The position numbers and the translations under genes are program-made. Below are positions 57,061 through 64,000 of a stretch of 64,000 nt of DNA, one piece after another. Origin of the DNA: Mesorhabditis belari. Taxonomy: Eukaryota; Nematoda; Chromadorea; Rhabditida; Rhabditidae. The notes under the pieces were generated by a model, which had not been told where the DNA came from, ran no database searches, and saw only the letters and a program-made list of their open reading frames with translations. The stretch covers positions 186,001-250,000 of the forward strand of contig CAUEEP010000387.1 of the NCBI GenBank assembly GCA_958450365.1, read 5' to 3'. The stretch's first letter is position 1. Every line of letters starts with the position of its first letter.

Positions 57061-57480
57061 TGAATGTTCTAGCCAAAATTTCAGAGAAATTCATTCAGCC
57101 AATTTTTCCGTAGAGTTTTTATGGATTTTTACGACAAAAGGCGTTTTTCACTCTCGAATTTGCTTGAAAGTGAACCGAAATTCATTTAAAAAGATGCAAA
57201 TTGAACAAAAAAACACTTTTTTTTTATAGAGCAAACTATAGATTAATTGGTGAATTTGTTACTTTTTAACAGAAGTACGAAAAAAACGAAAAGACTTATG
57301 CATCAACCTATTAGCCGATAGTCAAATCTTTCCACCAACAAAACCATTATTTTCTTTTTATCAAGATCAGAGTTTGAGGGTTTAAGGGATTTTCCGGTAG
57401 ATAGCTTTTTCATTGAACAATCTCGTAATTAATCCAAGCTTTATCAGATGTTAGAAATGAATCCCAGAAACCATCAGCTT

Positions 57481-58750
57481 TCTCTCTTTTTCTCTTTTTA
57501 TCAACGTTTTCTGATCTTCTGATCAATTTCAAGCTTTGCTTTCAAGCTTTCAAGCACTTTGCAAGCTTTTGAGTGCAAGATTCAAGTCAATTTCAATTCC
57601 TCAATGCGAAATTTTAAACGGGCATCATTTTTTTCCTAAATAGTTTCCAAAAAACGAATTTCGCAATCTAAAAAGTCTCTTAATTACAGTTTTCAGTCTA
57701 GAAATTGAAAATTTATTCATCAAAATAATAAATAAAGCTTTAGAACCCGTTTCCGGAGGTCGGCTTGATGTCGGGGAATAATTGGAGGACGTTGATTGGC
57801 TGAAAATGAGATTGAATATCAAATTGCTGAAGAAAATTGAAGGGAAAATTGGGTAAACCGTTTGGAAAAGCCAATCTGGATATCACACAAGATAAATCTA
57901 TCAATTTCAGCATTATTATATTATTTCGTTAGATTCCAATTTTTTAATTGAGTCTTTTTATGGTTTAAACCATAAAAAAGACAAAGAAAAAGCTTTAAAC
58001 CATAAAAAGACTCAAATATTCGACATTATTCGAGACGAATAATCAATTACAGCATAAAGGAGGAGATTTTTTTTCCCTTATTACTCAAATGTTGTTAAGA
58101 AAAAAAACCCTATAATGATGGGAAAAAGAAAGAAATTTTTTGGTTACTTGGATCGAACCTTTGACCTTCGAATTCACCGATTAATAGACAAGATTCCTAT
58201 CCAGTCGGCTATCATATTAAACTATAATACTTTAAGCATAAGTTATTCTATTTTAGCTTTTCAATAAAAACTATAGCAAAGAAAAAGATTGTAGAGAGTT
58301 TAAACGAAAAAAAAAAAGTTAACTAATCCCTTTTTCTAAAGGCTTTAGGTTGAAATTTGAGATTTAAAGCATGAAAAAGTGCTATGAAATCTTTAATAAG
58401 ATTAGAAAATAACTGTTTTGTTGATGTTATTGTAGAATTAATGTAACCAACCGTTTCTTCACCATTAAATCCATTATTGTCTGACTTTAGGGAGAAGCTC
58501 GTTTAACTAAATTCAATTTGAATTCATTATTTTTGAAACATAACGTATTTTCTCTAATAGTAGTGCCGAGTTGATGACTATTTTACAGTTTCTAAGCTTT
58601 CCCAGAAGCTCAACACACTAATCCCCCACTAGTCTAATCGGAAAACGGATTCGGAATCAGCGCAAAATTTTACGTCGGCCAGTAAATGGCTCATGCCATT
58701 TGGCCACCACAACCAGTTGACATTCCTTTGTTAATATCTAGAAATATCTA
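57481..58750. repeat. Inverted modules R4-R1
   Basis: Joined at about 57480 to the mariner relic with part of module R4 missing. Includes terminal exon B at 57740-57799 (-), an imperfect palindrome near 57953 and a tRNA-like sequence at 58143-58213 (-). Confidence 0.75.
57740..57799 (-). pseudogene. Captured terminal exon B copy
   Basis: Intact copy with acceptor and stop; see 17168-17227. Confidence 0.5.
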
Positions 58751-59937
58751 AATGTTAGACAACTTCTCCAACACCAACCGTTTTCACGATTCCGTCAAGA
58801 ACGAGTTTCTGAGCGCCAGTGAAGAGTTGACCAGTCTCCGGCACTTTTCGATGAGTTGACAAAGCTTGCTGAAATTTTGAAATCACTGTTGTTTTATTTA
58901 TTATCTACCTAGTTACATTTCGAACTTTACTTAGAAATAATATTATTGTTAACTTTTTGATTGAATAGAGTATACTGTAGGCTTTCAAATGATACCAAAT
59001 CGAATTTGATTGAGTCAACCAACTCCAGAAAGCTCTCCAGAAAGCCAGCACTAACCAAGCTAACCGACTCTGACACTTTACCAGCACTTTACTCAGCCAT
59101 TTTTCAGATATTGGCAAATCCAGTGAAGCTCTATTTAATATCATTCAAAAGCCTGAAATATTCTCTATCCAACTATAGAAAAAGTTAACAATAATATAAT
59201 TTCTAAACAAAGTTATAGGCATTTAAAGTGTTTACTTCGAAAAAAAGTTTCAAAAGATTCAAAAGCCAATCGGAAAGAGCCCATTTTTACAGAAAACTTT
59301 AATTCTTTATTGGTTAACTGAATATCATTTCGTATTTAATTTTTAGAAATGGATTAAGCCAGAAAAATTGATTTTACCTTCACTGAGACACCTCTCGCTA
59401 AATCCATGTAGTAGGAAGGGATTTTCTCCTCGAAACTTTCATATTCAGTGCCTGGTTGAGGAGATTGAACCATCTAAATATGTAAATATCGATAGAACCA
59501 AGTGATCGAAGCTTATTTACCCGATTCGTCAGCGAACTCGTTTGCATGAGCAGCGCGTTCAGTGGCGAGTGTGAGAGCGAGCTCGAGCTGGGTTCATCCT
59601 GAAATTTTGAACAATTTTATCAATTTTAACAATAAACTAGTGTTTAATCTACCTAATTATAAGGATTTAAATCAATTTTTCGAATCTTTTGGCTTAAAAT
59701 TGAGTCAAGCTCAAAAAAGTGGACCAAAACAAAAGGCTGTACTTAGGCGAAAGCATGAAATCGACGCAGAATTTCACGCTGATTCCGAATCTGCTTCCCG
59801 TTTTTGCAAAATAGCTTTCTATAAAAAGTTATACGTGTTTTAAGCTTTAGCTTGGGAAAATTTGGAGAATTGAGAGAAAAAGCCAAAAGCCGAGCCAAAA
59901 ACCGAGCCTTTATAACGGTTTTCTCATGGCTCAAAAA

Positions 59938-60021
59938 CGCGGCTTGGTGGCCTAGTGGATAAGGCCCTTGATTACAAAACGCTTGCCGCTTGTTTTTCCT
60001 TGAGTTCGACCCTTTTGGGGT
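59938..60021 (+). repeat. tRNA-like sequence, family 3
   Basis: Inverted duplicate of 43280-43362 inside the pseudogene intron. Confidence 0.5.
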
Positions 60022-60269
60022 AAAACTTTCGTTTTGCGTTTTCTTCTGTTCTACACACAATCGTGCACCATTTGGCACACCATTTATACACATAAGAGAC
60101 ACAGGAATTGCTGAAATATGATGATTTGCACCAGTTCTGCTTCAAACCTTAAAACCTACTTTTTCTTAGCTTTGGCTTTGATCAGGCTTGGATTTGTAAC
60201 TAGTTTTGAATAAAAGAGCGCTTGGGACGGGAAATTTGTTGACAATGAAAAGATTTAAGAAAGATTCGA

Positions 60270-60874
60270 TTCGGTTCCTTTTCGGTTGTGATTCGGTTAC
60301 GATTTAGTTTCGATTTGGTTCAGATTCGGTTCTAATTCGGTTTTAATTCGGTTCTAATTCGGTTTTAATTCGGTTTTAATTCGGTATCAATACGGTTTCA
60401 ATTTGGTTCCGACTAGGTTCCGATTAGGGGTCCAATTAGGCTCCGATTAGAATCCGATTGGGTTCCGATTGGGTTCCGATTGGGTTCCGATTAGGGTCCG
60501 ATTAGGGTCCGATTGAGTTCCGATTGGGTTCCGATTAGGTTCCGATTAGGTTCCGATTGGGTTTCGATTAGGTTCCAACTAGGTTCCGATTGGGTTCCGA
60601 TTCGGGTCCGATTGAGTTCCGATTAGGTTCCGATTAGGGTCCGATTAGAATCCGATTGGGTTCCGATTGGGTTCCGATTGGGTTCCGATTAGGTTCCAAC
60701 TAGGTTCCGATTGGGTTCCGATTCGGGTCCGATTGAGTTCCGATTAGGTTCCGATTAGGGTCCGATTCAGTTCCGATTAGGTTCCAACTAGGTTCCAATT
60801 GGGTTCCAATTGGGTTCCGATTAGGTTCCGGTTAGGTTCCAACTAGGTTCCAATTAGGTTCCGATTAGGTTCCT
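60270..60874. repeat. 10-bp minisatellite (GGTTCCGATT)
   Basis: Inverted counterpart of 42583-43034 but about 150 bp longer, with repeated blocks of about 180 bp inside (for example around 60560-60640 and 60690-60770). Confidence 0.9.
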
Positions 60875-61789
60875 CGTATTGTCTTGGAAATGAATGTAGA
60901 GACCTGAAAAATGAAAAAACAAAAAGAAAACAACAAAGAAGAAGATGCAAAGATGGATTCTTTCAAACAAAACAAACGTTTTCCTGATCCTGATCCGGAG
61001 CATCCTCAAAGACGTTGATTTTTGAACTATGATGATAATTAGTAAAAGCGATTGGAGAAATTGGAGCTGGATTGATCGGAGATGCGAAATTGTCCATTTG
61101 CAAGGAAGATGACTGGTGATTGGCCAGAAATAGCTGAAATCTTTGCAAGAATTGTACGCAATTGGTTCAATTTTTAGTTCAATTTTCAGAAATTTCACCG
61201 TTTTTCCCAATTTTTCATTAGAAACCGACCTTGGTCAAAAATTTAGGAGAAAACGTTGAAATTATCAAAATTTATCCACTTGAGAAGCTAATCTGGATGT
61301 CATGCAAGATAAATATGCAAATTTCAATCGTACAAACTAAACATGGAGAACCCCGTAAGTAGGTGTACAATGGAAAAATCAGTTTTAAGCCAGTTTAGCT
61401 TTTACTGCTAAAATTTGCATATTTCTCTTGAATCCAGATTTACTTTTTAAGTTGAAAATAGTCGCTAATTTCAACGTTTTACTCGATAATTTTGGCCGAA
61501 GTCGATTCCTAATGAAAATTGAAGGAAAACGCTAACATTTCAAAAGCTTACCCACTTGAGAAGTCAACCTGGAGAGCACAAAAGATAAATAAGTAAATTT
61601 CAACATTATTAGCGCACCTGATCCCTTTCCTCGATTGGTTGAATCCGTTGCGGGATCTCCGTTGGCGGTGTTCCTTGTTGCAAACGTTTCTTTTCCTCTT
61701 TCAGAAATTCCTCGAGCACATCGCAGTGCCTCATGAGGTAATGAGTCCAAATGTGCTCATAGCATCGCCCCGAATTCCTCGAATAGCTC

Positions 61790-62250
61790 GAAATGGTCTC
61801 GAATTCCTCGAAAGGTCAAGATCGCTAGCCAGTTAGCTTAATTGTCAATCTGGAAGGCACAAGAGAAGTTGTTGTGTCTAGAAAAGAAAACAATTTGGTC
61901 GAGCCTGGGGTCGAACCCGGGATCGAACCCTGGATCATTAGCTCATTAGATCGGTAGTCAAGATCGCTAGCCATTTAGCTAAACGATGAGATTCGAGATT
62001 TCGCTGTTTACTTACCCAACCAACAGCAATAATTGGTGCCTAGGCCATAAACTTGATCATCTTTCGTGTGAATGAGCGCCTCGCAACCAGCACTTCCAAA
62101 AACGATGCATTCCTGGAAATAAAAGCTTTTAATAAAAGCTTTCAAAGCTTTCAATTAAAGCTTTCAAAGCTTTTAATTAAAGCTTTCAAAGCTTTCAAAG
62201 CTATCAAATTCCTTTATCATTTAGCATTTAAACTTATTAAAAAAACTTAA
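61790..62250 (-). pseudogene. Inverted fragment of the RCC1-like gene around exon 2
   Basis: 62016-62112 is exon 2 of the gene at 32102, identical by eye, with its splice sites. Intron 1 AAAGCTTT repeats (62125-62205) and the intron 2 tRNA-like unit (about 61830-61990) flank it. Exon 1, with its ATG, is absent. At about 61820 it is joined to the truncated exon 2 of the BED-like pseudogene through a short GAATTCCTCGAA repeat. Confidence 0.8.
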
Positions 62251-62254
62251 AAGT

Positions 62255-63310
62255 TTTCAGTCTAGAAATTGAAAATTTATTCATCAAAATAATAAATAAA
62301 GCTTTAGAACCCGTTTCCGGAGGTCGGCTTGATGTCGGGGAATAATTGGAGGACGTTGATTGGCTGAAAATGAGATTGAATATCAAATTGCTGAAGAAAA
62401 TTGAAGGGAAAATTGGGTAAACCGTTTGGAAAAGCCAATCTGGATATCACACAAGATAAATCTATCAATTTCAGCATTATTATATTATTTCGTTAGATTC
62501 CAATTTTTTAAATTGAGTCTTTTTATGGTTTAAACCATAAAAAGACAAAGAAAAAGCTTTAAACCATAAAAAGACTCAAATATTCGACATTATTCGAGAC
62601 GAATAATCAATTACAGCATAAAGGAGGAGATTTTTTTTTCCCTTATTACTCAAATGTTGTTAAGAAAAAAACCCTATAATGATGGGAAAAAGAAAGAAAT
62701 TTTTTTGGTTACTTGGATCGAACCTTTGACCTTCGAATTCACCGATTAATAGACAAGATTCCTATCCAGTCGGCTATCATATTAAACTATAATACTTTAA
62801 GCATAAGTTATTCTATTTTAGCTTTTCAATAAAAACTATAGCAAAGAAAAAGATTGTAGAGAGTTTAAACGAAAAAAAAAGTTAACTAATCCCTTTTTCT
62901 AAAGGCTTTAGGTTGAAATTTGAGATTTAAAGCATGAAAAAGTGCTATGAAATCTTTAATAAGATTAGAAAATAACTGTTTTGTTGATGTTATTGTAGAA
63001 TTAATGTAACCAACCGTTTCTTCACCATTAAATCCATTATTGTCTGACTTTAGGAGAAGCTCGTTTAACTAAATTCAATTTGAATTCATTATTTTTGAAA
63101 CATAACGTATTTTCTCTAATAGTAGTGCCGAGTTGATGACTATTTTACAGTTTCTAAGCTTTCCCAGAAGCTCAACACACTAATCCCCACTAGTCTAATC
63201 GGAAAACGGATTCGGAATCAGCGCAAAATTTTACGTCGGCCAGTAAATGGCTCATGCCATTTGGCCACCACAACCAGTTGACATTCCTTTGTTAATATCT
63301 AGAAATATCT
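62255..63310. repeat. Inverted modules R3-R1
   Basis: Direct counterpart of 4215-5270. Includes terminal exon B (62304-62363, -), the palindrome (62516-62545) and a tRNA-like sequence (62707-62778, -). No gene. Confidence 0.8.
62304..62363 (-). pseudogene. Captured terminal exon B copy
   Basis: Intact copy with acceptor and stop; see 17168-17227. Confidence 0.5.
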
Positions 63311-63315
63311 AAATG

Positions 63316-63429
63316 TTAGACAACTTCTCCAACACCAACCGTTTTCACGATTCCGTCAAGAACGAGTTTCTGAGCGCCAGTGAAGAGTTGACCAGTCTCC
63401 GGCACTTTTCGATGAGTTGACAAAGCTTG
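63316..63429 (-). pseudogene. Copy of the last exon of the BED-like gene
   Basis: Appears identical by eye to exon 6 (reverse complement of 44473-44586), followed by foldback M1 at 63460-63785. Confidence 0.8.
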
Positions 63430-63785
63430 CTGAAATTTTGAAATCACTGTTGTTTTATTTATTATCTACCTAGTTACATTTCGAACTTTACTTAGAAATA
63501 ATATTATTGTTAACTTTTTGATTGAATAGAGTATACTGTAGGCTTTCAAATGATACCAAATCGAATTTGATTGAGTCAACCAACTCCAGAAAGCTCTCCA
63601 GAAAGCCAGCACTAACCAAGCTAACCGACTCTGACACTTTACCAGCACTTTACTCAGCCATTTTTCAGATATTGGTAAATCCAGTGAAGCTCTATTTAAT
63701 ATCATTCAAAAGCCTGAAATATTCTCTATCCAACTATAGAAAAAGTTAACAATAATATAATTTCTAAACAAAGTTATAGGCATTT

Positions 63786-64000
63786 AAAGTGTTTACTCCG
63801 ACAAAAAGTTTCAAAAGATTCAAAAGTCAATCGGAATTCAAAAGATAAATAGATGGTGGATAAACTACCGTACCTGAATCGAGTTCAAGGCTTTAAACTG
63901 TTAATCTTAAGATAAAAATGCAACTATTTTCATATTTTTCGTCGATTTTTTCGTCGATTTTTCGCCGAACTGAGTACAAGGCCTTAAAGCCTTAAGAAAT
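63786..64000. repeat. Block U, cut by the window end
   Basis: Direct counterpart of 5750-5960. No gene. Confidence 0.7.

Larger units (their letters stand above)
53206..57480. repeat. 3.0-kb partial tandem duplication
   Basis: 53206-54556 and 56209-57480 are direct copies (tRNA-like, ATCAAAATC array, GC-rich module, mariner end and relic), offset by about 3.01 kb. Between them, 54557-56208 is block T, block U, foldback M1, the last-exon copy and R1. Here the tRNA-like module is fused to the AATCAA array, a join not seen in the left flank. Confidence 0.8.
58755..61789 (-). pseudogene. Inverted pseudogene copy of the BED-like gene
   Basis: Reading on the minus strand: 3' part of exon 2 (61789-61618), exon 3 (61133-60978), exon 4 (59598-59521), exon 5 (59473-59378) and exon 6 (58868-58755), with splice sites kept. 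Exon 3 has gained six bases, giving DQDQ. Exon 5 has an Ile-to-Ser change and a silent change. Exon 1 and the first half of exon 2, including the CxxC of the finger, are missing: the sequence breaks at about 61789 into unrelated DNA. Introns keep the satellite, the tRNA-like sequence and foldback M1. Confidence 0.8.

Overview
The window looks like a repeat-rich eukaryotic chromosome region, most consistent with a nematode. It is AT-rich. The gene models are built from short exons joined by GTAAGT-type donors and short T-rich acceptors ending TTTCAG or TTTTAG, and one intron is only 45 nt. Acceptors lie just upstream of several start codons, as expected for trans-splicing, and one array is built on a TTAGGC-like hexamer, the canonical nematode telomere unit. 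None of this proves the phylum. There are no bacterial-type operons, CRISPR arrays or rRNA genes.

Layout. (i) 1-29040 is a mosaic of long, nearly identical repeat modules in both orientations. It includes a 3.47-kb tandem duplication (about 7.09-14.0 kb) and a 5.03-kb tandem duplication (16.32-26.39 kb). The modules carry tRNA-like sequences, a 30-bp palindrome, mariner transposase relics, a GC-rich 0.4-kb module and two different captured 3'-terminal exons. (ii) 29.0-47.7 kb is a mostly low-copy island with all recognisable genes, on the + strand: the 5' part of an RCC1/RCBTB-like gene (32102-33043), a two-exon fragment of unknown family (34714-35588), a four-exon gene of unknown family (35690-38122), two tandem paralogues with a BED-like zinc finger and a conserved CPxGTH module (38808-39388 and 40191-44586), a possible Merlin/IS1595-type transposase N-terminus inside an intron (40567-40764), and a real tRNA-Ala(CGC) on the - strand (45402-45473). 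The introns and spacers of this island are packed with more than ten minisatellites, each with a different unit. (iii) 47.7-64.0 kb is again repeat mosaic, largely homologous to the left flank. It contains an inverted, rearranged pseudogene copy of the BED-like gene (58755-61789) joined to an inverted copy of exon 2 of the RCC1-like gene (62016-62112).

The genes do not form an evident pathway. The strongest messages are structural: the last exon of the BED-like gene is present six times, apparently without a single change, always attached to the same foldback element; a second terminal exon is present eight times; and tRNA-derived sequences, foldback elements and young minisatellites dominate. 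All exon boundaries were called by eye from splice sites, phase and paralogue comparison, and have no transcript support. Repeat boundaries are approximate to about 10-30 bp.
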